A stretch of DNA of 64,000 nt from Granulicatella elegans (GCF_020735385.1 NZ_CP085953.1:1488001-1552000), one strand, 5' to 3'; shown: positions 36,816-45,796, counted from the first letter of the stretch. Notes: generated by a model not told the origin, from the sequence alone. Made by a program: numbers and translations.

Positions 36816-37448
36816 CTACTCCTTTCTTGTACTCAAGCGAGCCTTTAGAATTCGGATTGGTTTGTCAATGGCTGTCAGAGGTTCGTTAATTTCTTCCAGT
36901 ATTTTTTGACGATCAATGGCTGCTTGATTCAAAACTTTGATTTTCTCTCTTAAATCATCATTTGATAATTTATTTCCAGAAATTTCAACAAAGAATTGTT
37001 GTTCTTTATTTAATTGTTCTTCGGATTTCTTGATGTAATCCGTTATACTGTCGACAATTTTTTGCAAGTTTGAGCTTACGATTTTAATTTCAACACTTGG
37101 CAAATTTTTGTCTTGTAAATTACTAAGGTGAGACGCATCATCACGAATCACTTTTAACGTTTTAGTAATTTGTTTTTGAATATCTCTTCTTTGTTGTAGA
37201 TTATCAAAAACTTTACCTTTTTTCTTAGCGTAATTTGCTAGAGTCGAATCATCAGCAATATCATCTTCCCAATCATTTTGCAAATTTGCTTCAAAAGTTT
37301 GGATGTTGTTTAAATGATCAACAACCACAGGTAAGGTATCTTGTACTTCTTGAACAGTTTTCTCAGCACTCTTCTTTGTATTAGCGCAGGCTGCAAATAC
37401 TAGCAAACTTGCACTAATCAAGAATACCTTCGTAGCAATTTTTTTCAT
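36816..37448 (-). CDS. YkyA-like cell-surface lipoprotein
   Basis: The 210-residue protein has a lipoprotein signal peptide with lipobox 'LLVFAAC' (Cys at about residue 20), followed by a charged, almost wholly helical domain likely to form coiled coils. Size and composition fit the YkyA family (putative cell-wall binding lipoprotein) of Firmicutes. The frame is open to 37487, but ATG 37448 is chosen because AAGGAG precedes it and the signal peptide begins 'MKKIATKVFLIS'. It needs Lgt and LspA for maturation; lspA is the divergent neighbour. Confidence 0.8.
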   Translation of the reverse strand: MKKIATKVFLISASLLVFAACANTKKSAEKTVQEVQDTLPVVVDHLNNIQTFEANLQNDWEDDIADDSTLANYAKKKGKVFDNLQQRRDIQKQITKTLKVIRDDASHLSNLQDKNLPSVEIKIVSSNLQKIVDSITDYIKKSEEQLNKEQQFFVEISGNKLSNDDLREKIKVLNQAAIDRQKILEEINEPLTAIDKPIRILKARLSTRKE

Positions 37449-37502
37449 AACACACTCCTTATTTTTCGCATCTTCATTTATAGACACACAAATTACTTTG
37501 TC

Positions 37503-37531
37503 ATTATACAGTTTTTTTGTGAAATGTACAA
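37503..37531 (-). promoter_or_regulatory. Promoter of the YkyA-like lipoprotein operon
   Basis: On the minus strand: TTGTAC (37531-37526), 17 bases and TATAAT (37508-37503), about 55 bases before the start at 37448. Confidence 0.75.
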
Positions 37532-37627
37532 ATAATTAACCGATTTGATGCCTTTTTCATGTGAAAGTGGGGATGTTTTTGCTATTTTTAGGTAAAATTT
37601 GAAATTTTTTATTCCATATTCTCTTGT

Positions 37628-37656
37628 TTGACGAAGATTAGTAGAATCGGTACAAT
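37628..37656 (+). promoter_or_regulatory. Promoter of lspA-rluD-pyrR
   Basis: TTGACG (37628-37633), 17 bases and TACAAT (37651-37656), 30 bases before the lspA start. Confidence 0.8.
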
Positions 37657-37686
37657 AGAGTTATTGAAAGTAGAAAGAGGTATTTT

Positions 37687-38151
37687 ATGATTATTTATTT
37701 AGTGTTAAGTTTATTATTGATTGCAGCAGACCAATTTATGAAAATGTGGATTGTTTCTAATTTCGCCTTGCATACAGGACAAGAATTGTTACCAGGTATT
37801 GTGAAGTTATTTTATATTCAAAATACGGGTGCAGCATGGGGGATTTTAGCAGGACAACAATTTGTATTTTATATGATTACTGCTTTTGGAGTTTTTGCTA
37901 TTTTATACTTGATGCTTCAAGAAAAAGGTAAATCAAAATTTGCTTTAACAACGTATAGTTTGTTATTAGCAGGAGCATTAGGAAATTTTATTGACCGTGT
38001 TCGATTAGGATTTGTTGTCGATATGTTTCAATTTGAATTTATTGATTTCCCAATTTTTAATATTGCAGATATTTGTTTAACAGTTGGGGTAGCGGCATTA
38101 TTCCTATATATTTTAATTGTCGAAAGAAAGAAGGAAAATAGTGGAAAATAA
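37687..38151 (+). CDS. lspA: Lipoprotein signal peptidase (signal peptidase II)
   Basis: Aspartic membrane protease that removes signal peptides from diacylglyceryl-modified prolipoproteins. The 154-residue product has four hydrophobic segments. The catalytic Asp pair lies in 'GNFIDRVRLGFVVDMFQF' and 'FNIADICLTVG'. An N-terminal conserved Asp is in 'IAADQFMKMWIV'. It starts the lspA-rluD-pyrR operon. The rluD start lies inside its last codons. Confidence 0.96.
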   Translation: MIIYLVLSLLLIAADQFMKMWIVSNFALHTGQELLPGIVKLFYIQNTGAAWGILAGQQFVFYMITAFGVFAILYLMLQEKGKSKFALTTYSLLLAGALGNFIDRVRLGFVVDMFQFEFIDFPIFNIADICLTVGVAALFLYILIVERKKENSGK

Positions 38152-39046
38152 GATTATTGAATTAACATTATCATTGGGAAAAAGTGAAAGACTCGATAAA
38201 ATTTTAACACAAGAATTATCTCATACGCGTTCAGTCATTCAACAATGGTTAAAATCAGGATTTGTATCTGTGAATGGAGAAGTAGTCAAAGCGAACTATA
38301 AAGCAAAAGATGGAGAACATGTTACCATTCAAATTGAAGAAGAGGAAGAATTAACGGTTCTTGCAGAAAATATTCCATTAGAAATTGTTTATGAGGATGA
38401 ACATTTATTAGTCATTAATAAACCAAGTGGAATGGTTGTTCATCCTTCAAAAGGACATTCAACAGGAACTTTAGTGAATGCATTACTATACCATGTTGAT
38501 CAATTATCCAAAGGTTCTAAAAGCTATCGACCAGGAATCGTTCACCGAATTGACAAAGATACATCGGGCTTGTTAGTAGTGGCAAAAACTCCACAAGCTC
38601 ATGTTGGTTTATCGAATCAATTAATGGATCATTCTATGACTCGTAGTTATGTGGCAATTGTGGAAGGTAGTTTTGAACATATTACAGGAACAGTGGATGC
38701 CCCATTAGCTAGAGATCCACATAATCGTCTAAAACGTTGTGTTCAAAAAGAAGGGAAACCAGCGATTACGCATTTTACAGTGATTCAAGCATTAAAAGAA
38801 GCAAGTGTGTTGCGATTGAATTTAGAAACTGGTAGAACTCATCAAATACGTGCGCACATGGAATTTATCCATCATCCGATTTTAAATGATCCAATGTATC
38901 ATCCAAATGGAAAAAATGCCACAGAATTTGGTCAATATTTACATGCAGAGACTTTAGGATTTGTTCATCCTATTACTCAAGAAAAACTATATTTTGAAAG
39001 TCCATTACCACAAGAATACGAAGAAAAAATTCAAGAACTACAGTAG
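38141..39046 (+). CDS. Pseudouridine synthase, RluD/YlyB type
   Basis: The 301-residue protein has an N-terminal S4 RNA-binding domain (about 8-60, 'SERLDKILTQELSHTRSVIQ') and the RluA-family catalytic core with Asp in 'HRIDKDTSGLLVVAK' and 'ETGRTHQIRAHM'. It modifies uridine in 23S rRNA; the exact sites in Gram-positive homologues are less well defined. The open frame reaches a TTG at 38117, but GTG 38141 after AAGAAGG is the more credible start. It overlaps the lspA stop by 11 bases. pyrR follows after 12 bases. Confidence 0.92.
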   Translation: MENKIIELTLSLGKSERLDKILTQELSHTRSVIQQWLKSGFVSVNGEVVKANYKAKDGEHVTIQIEEEEELTVLAENIPLEIVYEDEHLLVINKPSGMVVHPSKGHSTGTLVNALLYHVDQLSKGSKSYRPGIVHRIDKDTSGLLVVAKTPQAHVGLSNQLMDHSMTRSYVAIVEGSFEHITGTVDAPLARDPHNRLKRCVQKEGKPAITHFTVIQALKEASVLRLNLETGRTHQIRAHMEFIHHPILNDPMYHPNGKNATEFGQYLHAETLGFVHPITQEKLYFESPLPQEYEEKIQELQ

Positions 39047-39058
39047 AGGAGTATGGAT

Positions 39059-39598
39059 ATGTCAGAAAAATTCTTATTAGATGAAGCGACAATAAATCGT
39101 TCAATGACACGAATTTCTTATGAGATTATTGAACAATACAAGTCAGTTGACGATTTAGTACTTATTGGAATTAAAACAAGAGGAGTTTATATTGCTAAAC
39201 GTCTTCAAAAGAAAATCGAATCTATTGAAAATCAACCAATTTTATTGGGCGAAATTGATATCACCTTATATAGAGATGATCGTCACGAACCAGATCCAAC
39301 GGTAGAACCAATTATTAATGGAACGAATATTCCTTTTTCATTAAATGGTAAAAATGTTGTTTTAATAGATGATGTTATCTTTACTGGTAGAACTGTCCGT
39401 TCTGCATTAAATGCTTTAATGGAATACGGTAGACCAAAAAACATAAGTTTAGCAGTCTTAATTGATAGAGGACATCGTGAATTACCGATTCGTCCAGATT
39501 ATGTCGGAAAAAATATTCCAACTTCTAAAAAAGAAGAAATTTTAGTGAAATTACACGAAGTAGATGAAGAAGAATGTGTGAAACTAAAAAAAGTTTAA
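39059..39598 (+). CDS. pyrR: Bifunctional pyr operon regulator / uracil phosphoribosyltransferase PyrR
   Basis: In Bacillus and lactic acid bacteria PyrR binds anti-antiterminator hairpins in pyr mRNAs when UMP is high and also has uracil phosphoribosyltransferase activity. The 179-residue product has the PRPP-binding motif '[18 protein letters not shown]'. ATG 39059 is chosen over ATG 39053 because AGAGGA (39045-39050) is eight bases from the former. Here pyrR ends an lspA operon and is followed by rpsB, not by pyrP or pyrB. The regulated pyr genes must lie elsewhere. Confidence 0.94.
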   Translation: MSEKFLLDEATINRSMTRISYEIIEQYKSVDDLVLIGIKTRGVYIAKRLQKKIESIENQPILLGEIDITLYRDDRHEPDPTVEPIINGTNIPFSLNGKNVVLIDDVIFTGRTVRSALNALMEYGRPKNISLAVLIDRGHRELPIRPDYVGKNIPTSKKEEILVKLHEVDEEECVKLKKV

Positions 39599-39615
39599 TG
39601 AAGCTATCAAAATAG

Positions 39616-39644
39616 TTGCATTCTAATTCAGATTAGTGTAATAT
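39616..39644 (+). promoter_or_regulatory. Promoter of rpsB
   Basis: TTGCAT (39616-39621), 17 bases and TAATAT (39639-39644), about 125 bases before the rpsB start codon. Confidence 0.8.
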
Positions 39645-39768
39645 AACTAACGGTGTAAAAACCATATTTCACACCTAATTGGATGATAAGGGTGGTGCTT
39701 AGGAATAAGTACCCTTGTCGCTGAAAATTGGGGAGGAAAAATAAAACCAAAATTGGAGGAAAACAAAA
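39645..39768 (+). promoter_or_regulatory. Structured rpsB leader, possible autoregulatory element
   Basis: The leader of about 115 bases contains GTGTAAA/TTTCACAC (about 39653-39674) and AAGGGT (39688-39693) paired with ACCCTT (39711-39716) enclosing CTTA/TAAG. Two near-identical Shine-Dalgarno-like blocks occur (TTGGGGAGGAAAA near 39729 and TTGGAGGAAAA near 39753), of which only the second is positioned for rpsB. Ribosomal protein S2 represses its own mRNA in several bacteria, so an S2-binding leader is plausible. I cannot match this sequence to a named RNA family. Confidence 0.5.
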
Positions 39769-40539
39769 ATGGCAGTTATTTCAATGAAACAATTGTTAGA
39801 AGCTGGTGTACATTTCGGTCACCAAACACGTCGCTGGAACCCTAAGATGAAGAGATACATCTTCACAGAAAGAAATGGTATCTATATCATCGACTTACAA
39901 AAAACCGTTAAATTAGTGGACGACGCATACAACTACATGCGTGAAGTTGCTCAAGACGGTGGTATTGCTTTATTCGTAGGTACTAAAAAACAAGCACAAG
40001 ATGCTGTTAAAGATGAAGCAATCCGTAGTGGTCAATACTATGTTAACCATCGTTGGTTAGGTGGTATGTTGACTAACTGGGATACAATCCAAACACGTAT
40101 CAACCGCTTGAAAAAAATTAAAGAAATGCAAGAAGACGGTACATTCGATGTATTACCTAAAAAAGAAGTTGGCGTTCTATTAAAAGAATTAGACAAACTT
40201 GAAAAATACTTAGGTGGTATTAAAGATATGCCACGCATTCCTGATGTAATGTTTATCGTTGACCCTCGTAAAGAACGCATTGCAGTTCAAGAAGCTCACA
40301 AATTAAACATTCCAATCGTTGCTATGGTTGACACAAACTGTGACCCTGATGAAATCGATGTTGTTATTCCATCAAATGACGATGCAATCCGTGCGGTTAA
40401 ATTAATCGTAGCTAAAATGGCTGATGCATTCGTTGAAGGTAACCAAGGTGAAGACGTAGCAGTTGACGAAGAAGACTTAGATAAAGATACTTCATTAGAA
40501 GATATTGAAAAATTAGTTGAAGGCGACAACGCTAAATAA
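39769..40539 (+). CDS. rpsB: 30S ribosomal protein S2
   Basis: Essential 30S protein that joins late and connects head and body of the subunit, helping S1 and Shine-Dalgarno recognition. The 256-residue product begins '[20 protein letters not shown]' and carries the two S2 signatures, '[13 protein letters not shown]' and '[19 protein letters not shown]'. An acidic C-terminal tail is present. rpsB-tsf-pyrH-frr follow one another, the conserved order in Firmicutes, with a terminator after rpsB and another after tsf. Confidence 0.98.
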   Translation: MAVISMKQLLEAGVHFGHQTRRWNPKMKRYIFTERNGIYIIDLQKTVKLVDDAYNYMREVAQDGGIALFVGTKKQAQDAVKDEAIRSGQYYVNHRWLGGMLTNWDTIQTRINRLKKIKEMQEDGTFDVLPKKEVGVLLKELDKLEKYLGGIKDMPRIPDVMFIVDPRKERIAVQEAHKLNIPIVAMVDTNCDPDEIDVVIPSNDDAIRAVKLIVAKMADAFVEGNQGEDVAVDEEDLDKDTSLEDIEKLVEGDNAK

Positions 40540-40553
40540 TCACTAACCAGTAG

Positions 40554-40601
40554 GCTGTTTGGAATCGGAAAAGAAATCTTTCATCCAAACAGCTTTTTTT
40601 T
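40554..40601 (+). terminator. Terminator between rpsB and tsf
   Basis: GCTGTTTGGA (40554-40563) pairs with TCCAAACAGC (40584-40593), followed by eight T. Either it is leaky, letting part of the rpsB transcript reach tsf, or tsf has its own promoter. None is obvious in the 40 bases left. Confidence 0.85.
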
Positions 40602-40644
40602 AAAATAAGTTTTGTAAATTTATAACATTTAGGAGGAAATTGAA

Positions 40645-41526
40645 ATGGCACAAATTTCAGCACAATTAGTAAAACAACTACGTGACATGACTGGCGTAGG
40701 GATGATGGATGCTAAAAAAGCATTAGTTCAAACTGAAGGAGATATCGATGCAGCAGTTGACTACTTACGTGAAAATGGTTTAGCAAAAGCAGCTAAAAAA
40801 GCTGACCGTATTGCAGCAGAAGGTATTACAAACGTATTAGTAGATGGAAACGTTGCAGTTGTATTAGAAGTAAATGCTGAAACTGACTTTGTTGCTAAAA
40901 ACGACAAATTCCAAGCATTAGTAGCTAAATTATCACAAGTAATTTTAGCAAACAAACCAGCTGACTTAGAAGCTGCTTTAGAAATCGTTACTGAAGAAGG
41001 TAAAGTTTCTGACGTAATTGCTGAAGCAACTACAGTTATCGGAGAAAAAATTTCATTACGTCGTTTTGAAATCGTTGAAAAATCTGATGCAGATGCATTC
41101 GGAGCATACTTACACATGGGCGGACGTATCGGTGTGTTAACTGTATTAGAAGGTTCTACAGATGCAGATGCCGCTAAAGACATTGCTATGCACGTTGCAG
41201 CAATCAAACCTAAATATGTTGACCGTTCAGAAGTTTCTGCTGATGAATTAGAGCATGAGAAAAAAGTTCTTACAGAACAAGCATTAAACGAAGGTAAACC
41301 AGCTAATATCGTTGAAAAAATGATTGCTGGACGTTTAAACAAATTCTTAGCTGAAATCAGCTTGAACGACCAACCATTCGTTAAAGATCCAGATACAACA
41401 GTTTCTAAATATGCAGCTTCTAAAGGTGGTAAAGTTAAATTATTCCACCGTTATGAAGTTGGTGAAGGTTTAGAAAAACGTGTTGACAACTTCGTTGAAG
41501 AAGTAATGGGACAAGTTAAAAAATAA
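40645..41526 (+). CDS. tsf: Translation elongation factor Ts
   Basis: Guanine-nucleotide exchange factor for EF-Tu. The 293-residue product has the N-terminal UBA-like domain (about 5-40, '[16 protein letters not shown]') and the core with the EF-Tu contact '[13 protein letters not shown]'. The C-terminal coiled-coil part ends '[20 protein letters not shown]' and beyond. Its translation start is preceded by AGGAGG. It lies between two terminators. Confidence 0.97.
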   Translation: MAQISAQLVKQLRDMTGVGMMDAKKALVQTEGDIDAAVDYLRENGLAKAAKKADRIAAEGITNVLVDGNVAVVLEVNAETDFVAKNDKFQALVAKLSQVILANKPADLEAALEIVTEEGKVSDVIAEATTVIGEKISLRRFEIVEKSDADAFGAYLHMGGRIGVLTVLEGSTDADAAKDIAMHVAAIKPKYVDRSEVSADELEHEKKVLTEQALNEGKPANIVEKMIAGRLNKFLAEISLNDQPFVKDPDTTVSKYAASKGGKVKLFHRYEVGEGLEKRVDNFVEEVMGQVKK

Positions 41527-41541
41527 TTGATTTCAATTAGT

Positions 41542-41584
41542 GGGGAATAAGGTAGGAATCTGCCCTCTATTCCCCTTTTTTTTA
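41542..41584 (+). terminator. Terminator of tsf
   Basis: GGGGAATA (41542-41549) pairs with TATTCCCC (41568-41575) around an 18-base loop, followed by about nine T. Confidence 0.85.
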
Positions 41585-41599
41585 GACAAAATTCACTAA

Positions 41600-42349
<750 letters not shown>

Positions 42350-42350
42350 T

Positions 42351-42911
42351 ATGACAGCAACTGAAATTATTGCAAATGCAAAAGAACGTATGAAAAAAAC
42401 TGAAGATGCTCTTCAACGTGAATTAGGCGGAATTCGTGCTGGACGTGCGAATGCAAGTCTTTTAGATCGTCTGCAAGTTGAGTATTATGGAGTTCCAACT
42501 CCTGTAAATCAACTAGCTTCTGTAACAGTGCCTGAAGCTCGTATGCTTTTAATTACGCCTTATGACAAATCAAGTTTACAAGATATTGAACGTGCAATTT
42601 TAATGTCAGATATTGGGATTACTCCAACAAATGATGGTAGTGTTGTTCGTTTAGTGATTCCTCAATTAACAGAAGAACGTCGTAAAGAATTAGCAAAACA
42701 AGTAGGAAAAGAAGCTGAAGGTGCTAAAGTAAGTGTTCGTAACATTCGCCGTGATGCCATTGATCATTTAAAGAAAGCTGAAAAAAATAAAGAAATCACT
42801 GAAGATGATTTACGTGGATATGAAAAAGATATTCAAAAATTAACTGATGATAGTGTAAAAAACATTGATCATTTAACACAAGTAAAAGAAAAAGAATTAT
42901 TAGAAGTATAA
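42351..42911 (+). CDS. frr: Ribosome recycling factor
   Basis: Splits post-termination ribosomes with EF-G. The 186-residue product has the tRNA-shaped family layout: a long three-helix bundle interrupted by a small domain (about 30-105). Signatures are '[20 protein letters not shown]', '[15 protein letters not shown]' and '[17 protein letters not shown]'. The natural terminator behind the gene has been interrupted by an ISL3-family IS, so its transcript 3' end is altered here. Confidence 0.97.
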   Translation: MTATEIIANAKERMKKTEDALQRELGGIRAGRANASLLDRLQVEYYGVPTPVNQLASVTVPEARMLLITPYDKSSLQDIERAILMSDIGITPTNDGSVVRLVIPQLTEERRKELAKQVGKEAEGAKVSVRNIRRDAIDHLKKAEKNKEITEDDLRGYEKDIQKLTDDSVKNIDHLTQVKEKELLEV

Positions 42912-42919
42912 TTCATCCT

Positions 42920-42934
42920 GTGACAACAAATCTT
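42920..42934 (+). terminator. Left arm of the frr terminator, interrupted by the IS
   Basis: GTGACAACAAATCTT (42920-42934) is the exact complement of AAGATTTGTTGTCAC (44438-44452), which is followed by TTATTTTTT. Without the 1,484-bp IS and one copy of its 8-bp target duplication, the two arms form a 15-bp hairpin with an 11-base loop and a T-tail. This was the rho-independent terminator of frr. It is now split. Confidence 0.88.
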
Positions 42935-42952
42935 AGTTCATATTAAAGATTT

Positions 42953-44436
42953 GGCTCTTTGTCAAATAGGGTTGATGAAACAATTTTAGTGAAGGAATTA
43001 AGCAGCGTCAGGTTGCTTAATTCCTTTTTTAGTTGTTGGAGTAAATAGTTTAGACATTAGTAGAATTCTATTTCTAAAATGAGTAAAACTGCTGTAGCCA
43101 TATGCATTTCTTTTAAGTACTTTTATCTTGTTGTTAATCCCTTCAATAGGTCCATTTGAAAGTGTTGTATACTCACAAGAATTTTGTAAATACGGTAAAA
43201 ATTTCTTAAATGTTTGGAGAACACGATTTAATCCATCAGACAGAAGTTTTGGTTGTACACTCATCAATTCTTCTTTAAATTCAATGAAATTTCTCTCTTT
43301 AAAAGCTTCTCTTAATTGATGTACTGTTTCATATTCTGGTTTAAGTGAAGGTACTTCTTGTAATAAATAATCTACAATTCCTTGAGAATGCGTTAACCAA
43401 TCGAATAATCGGTAATAGCTGTAGTGATAGGATTGAAGGTCATCTCGATTTTTTAAGATTAGTTTCCAGTAACGTTTTAATTTATTATAAAGACGTCTGT
43501 TTTTATAACGTACTTGATTCATTTTTCTTGTTCTTGTCTTGTTTAATTCTCTATTTAAAGCTTGAATAATATGGAATGAATCAATAATAATTTTAGCCTT
43601 AGGGAATAAATGTTTAATCACTTTAATGTATGGAGCATACATATCAATCGAAATTGTTTTAACATTTAAGCGAGTTTGTAAAGGAAATCGGTTGAAATAA
43701 CGAACTAAATTCTCCATTTTTCTATCTTGAACAACATCAACAAGTTGATGAGTAATAGCGTCACAATAAGCAAAACTCATACTAGCTTCAGCGGAGGCTA
43801 CAGACTTAAATTCATCCCAACACATATGTTCAGGTAACTCATTTAAAGGTTTAATTCTAAGAGATTCAGCAGTTTCATTGACAACTCTGCGAACAGTATG
43901 AACAGAAACATTCATTTCTTTAGCGATATGAGATTCAGAAACTGTTTCGCAAGCTTTGACTTTCATTTCATTTTTTACATTTTTAGAAATAAAAGCATTA
44001 AGGTCTACGATACTAGTTGTATCAGCAGTAAAACTATGAGAGCATTCACGGCAGAAGAAACGCTGTTTTCTTAATTTAAGAAAAGCAGGTAATCCAGAAA
44101 CCGGATTAAGCGTAATTCTAGAAGTACGAGTACCGTTTTTAACAATAGAAAAATCACGATTTACACAACTACAGTTAGGGCAAGCATCTGGGCAATAGGT
44201 ATAGGTAGCGAAGAAAAACAAGCTTTTTTTCTTCTTAAAATACCCTTCTTCTACATTATCTTCCCATTTTACATTTTTATCTTTGATTTGTAGCACAACT
44301 TCTTGTATAGTAGTCATAGGGTTTCATCTCCTCTTAAATAGTTTAGACGCTTTTAATATAAGGGATGAAGCCCTTTTTGTATACACTAAAATAGGGTTGG
44401 TGGATTTTCTCCATCAACCCTATAAATTATAGAACC
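42953..44436 (-). mobile_element. Intact ISL3-family insertion sequence (1,484 bp)
   Basis: The terminal inverted repeats are GGCTCTTTGTCAAATAGGGT... at the left and a partner ending TATAAATTATAGAACC at the right; both share ATAGGGTTGATG internally. They are flanked by the 8-bp direct repeat AAAGATTT (42945-42952 and 44437-44444). One transposase gene fills the element on the minus strand. Inside the left end, AAGGAATTAAGCA/TGCTTAATTCCTT with a T-run forms a terminator for plus-strand reading. At the right end AAGGG/CCCTT with five T forms another. Clean ends and target duplication indicate a recent insertion. Confidence 0.94.
42998..44317 (-). CDS. ISL3-family transposase
   Basis: The 439-residue protein has the ISL3 layout. 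An N-terminal zinc-binding region carries two Cys pairs ('CPDACPNCSC', about 42-51; 'FFCREC', about 87-92). A helix-turn-helix follows ('SHIAKEMNVSVHTVRRVV', about 128-145). The DDE catalytic core has Asp in 'CWDEFKS', Asp in 'ISIDMYAPY' and 'IIIDSFHI', and Glu in 'GPIEGINNKIK'. No frameshift or stop interrupts it, so it is probably active. The stop codon lies in the terminal hairpin of the IS. Confidence 0.93.
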   Translation of the reverse strand: MTTIQEVVLQIKDKNVKWEDNVEEGYFKKKKSLFFFATYTYCPDACPNCSCVNRDFSIVKNGTRTSRITLNPVSGLPAFLKLRKQRFFCRECSHSFTADTTSIVDLNAFISKNVKNEMKVKACETVSESHIAKEMNVSVHTVRRVVNETAESLRIKPLNELPEHMCWDEFKSVASAEASMSFAYCDAITHQLVDVVQDRKMENLVRYFNRFPLQTRLNVKTISIDMYAPYIKVIKHLFPKAKIIIDSFHIIQALNRELNKTRTRKMNQVRYKNRRLYNKLKRYWKLILKNRDDLQSYHYSYYRLFDWLTHSQGIVDYLLQEVPSLKPEYETVHQLREAFKERNFIEFKEELMSVQPKLLSDGLNRVLQTFKKFLPYLQNSCEYTTLSNGPIEGINNKIKVLKRNAYGYSSFTHFRNRILLMSKLFTPTTKKGIKQPDAA

Positions 44437-44482
44437 AAAGATTTGTTGTCACTTATTTTTTGAATAAATGAAAGGAGCTTCT

Positions 44483-45109
44483 ATGAAATTAACGAAGAAG
44501 CAACAATTTTTACTCGTTAAGTTAGTGATCGTAGTGATTATCCTAATTATTTCTGGTCCTGGATTTTTCTCGAAAAATCAGAAAAAAACTTCTCAGAAAT
44601 CGAATACTAGCCAAACACAAGTAGAAAGTACAGTAGATTTTTCTGGATATGACAAATCAAAACTGTATACTCTTGAAGTTGGGAAAGTAGCGGATGGAGA
44701 TACATTCCATGTTCGATTAGATGGAGAAGAATTCAAAATACGTTTACTACTTATTGATACACCGGAAACTGCTAAAGAAGGAAAAGCAACTCAACCTTTT
44801 GCAGAACAAGCAAAACAAAGAACGGAAGAGTTACTAAAAAAAGCTAAAAAGGTAGAAGGAAAATTTGATATCGGAGATTATACAGATAAATATGGACGTG
44901 CTTTAATGTATGTTTATTTAGATGGAAAATTATTACAACAAACCTTAGTTGAAGAAAGTTTAGCAAGAGTAGGTTATGCTCATCCACCAAATACAAGTCT
45001 ACTAAAAGATTTACAAAAAGTTGAAGAGCAAACAAAGAAGAAAAAGAAAAATATTTGGGAAAAAGATGGATATGTTACAAATCGTGGATTTGATACAAGT
45101 GTTTACTAA
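44483..45109 (+). CDS. Thermonuclease-family (SNase) nuclease, membrane-anchored or secreted
   Basis: The 208-residue protein has an N-terminal hydrophobic segment (about 10-32) followed by a Ser/Thr/Lys-rich linker and a staphylococcal-nuclease domain (about 60-195). Ca2+-binding and catalytic residues are seen in 'VADGDTFHVRL', 'RLLLIDTPET' and 'DKYGRALMYVYLDG' (Asp and Arg). It degrades DNA or RNA outside the membrane. ATG 44483 is chosen over ATG 44468 because AAAGGAG (44471-44477) sits between them. The gene now lies just behind the ISL3-family element. Confidence 0.9.
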   Translation: MKLTKKQQFLLVKLVIVVIILIISGPGFFSKNQKKTSQKSNTSQTQVESTVDFSGYDKSKLYTLEVGKVADGDTFHVRLDGEEFKIRLLLIDTPETAKEGKATQPFAEQAKQRTEELLKKAKKVEGKFDIGDYTDKYGRALMYVYLDGKLLQQTLVEESLARVGYAHPPNTSLLKDLQKVEEQTKKKKKNIWEKDGYVTNRGFDTSVY

Positions 45110-45129
45110 TAGAATATTACTTTTATTTA

Positions 45130-45138
45130 TGATATAAT
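45130..45138 (+). promoter_or_regulatory. Extended -10 promoter of the small membrane protein gene
   Basis: TGATATAAT (45130-45138) is a perfect extended -10 (TGnTATAAT). No good -35 is visible. It lies about 30 bases before the small gene at 45170. Confidence 0.6.
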
Positions 45139-45169
45139 TTTGCCAAGTTTATAGTTAGGTGGTAGGGTT

Positions 45170-45334
45170 ATGAAAAAGACAAGTATTCTATTGGGAATTT
45201 TATATGCGCTTTATTTGTTTATAATTTTTAACATCTTTTATCATGATAAAAAGATGTTAGTAATATTTGCGTCTATCGGACTTGCTATTTTTGCTGCAAG
45301 TATTAAAAGAATTAAACAGTCTGATAATGAATGA
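45170..45334 (+). CDS. Small membrane protein of unknown function (54 aa)
   Basis: ATG 45170 follows AGGTGGTAGGG and a TGnTATAAT promoter. The 54-residue product is basic at both ends with two hydrophobic stretches (about 5-23, 'SILLGILYALYLFIIFNIF', and about 29-44), separated by 'YHDKK'. I recognise no family. Promoter, ribosome binding site and a clean two-helix layout make a real small protein plausible. It lies between the nuclease gene and the nrdH control region. Confidence 0.6.
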   Translation: MKKTSILLGILYALYLFIIFNIFYHDKKMLVIFASIGLAIFAASIKRIKQSDNE

Positions 45335-45445
45335 TGATGTAAAAGCTAAATACAAAATATGGTGCTTAGCTTTTTATTTACTCTGTTTTAAAGCTGTTTT
45401 TGCCTTTATATCAAGATTTAGAGGGGTTATACCACAACACTTCTA

Positions 45446-45526
45446 TCCCAATATATTGTGTTTTTAAAAATAAAACAAAAAAATTAAGTACAATATATTG
45501 TATTTCACTCTAATATGAGGTATCAT
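45446..45526 (+). promoter_or_regulatory. nrdH promoter with two NrdR-like boxes
   Basis: Two palindromes share the core CAATATATTG: TCCCAATATATTGTGT (45446-45461) and GTACAATATATTGTAT (45488-45503). Their centres are 42 bases apart, four helical turns. They resemble NrdR boxes, which control ribonucleotide reductase genes. The promoter TTGTAT (45498-45503), 17 bases, TATCAT (45521-45526) overlaps the second box, so bound NrdR would block the -35. The downstream gene encodes the glutaredoxin that reduces class Ib ribonucleotide reductase, which fits. Confidence 0.75.
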
Positions 45527-45559
45527 ACTACCTGTATGAACCAAAAGGGAGAGATGTAA

Positions 45560-45796
45560 ATGTCAAATCGTCAAATCACACTATATTCAAAACCAAATTG
45601 TATGCAATGCAATTTTACAAAACAATTTTTTGAGGATAATCAAGTACCATTTGTCATCAAGGATGTGTTTGAATCAGAAGAAGCTTTAGAAGAAGTGAAA
45701 GCTTTAGGATTTCAATCATTACCAGTTATTGTAGCTGATGGAATGGAACCATTCTTTGGTTTCCGCCCAGATATTTTGGAACAATTAGTTGGCTAA
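45560..45796 (+). CDS. nrdH: Glutaredoxin-like NrdH redoxin
   Basis: The 78-residue protein has a thioredoxin fold with the redox motif C-M-Q-C (residues 14-17, 'KPNCMQCNFTK') and the cis-Pro segment 'QSLPVIV'. The C-terminal 'FFGFRPDIL' resembles the NrdH signature. NrdH supplies electrons to the NrdEF ribonucleotide reductase. Here it stands alone with its own terminator; nrdE, nrdF and nrdI are not in the window. Two NrdR-like boxes upstream support the assignment. Confidence 0.9.
   Translation: MSNRQITLYSKPNCMQCNFTKQFFEDNQVPFVIKDVFESEEALEEVKALGFQSLPVIVADGMEPFFGFRPDILEQLVG

Noticed and set aside
39599-39660. PyrR-binding attenuator after pyrR
   Set aside because: The region holds a promoter and leader for rpsB; I see no PyrR anti-antiterminator consensus.
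40761-41342. 193-residue minus-strand open frame within tsf
   Set aside because: It is antisense to a fully conserved gene and reflects codon composition only.
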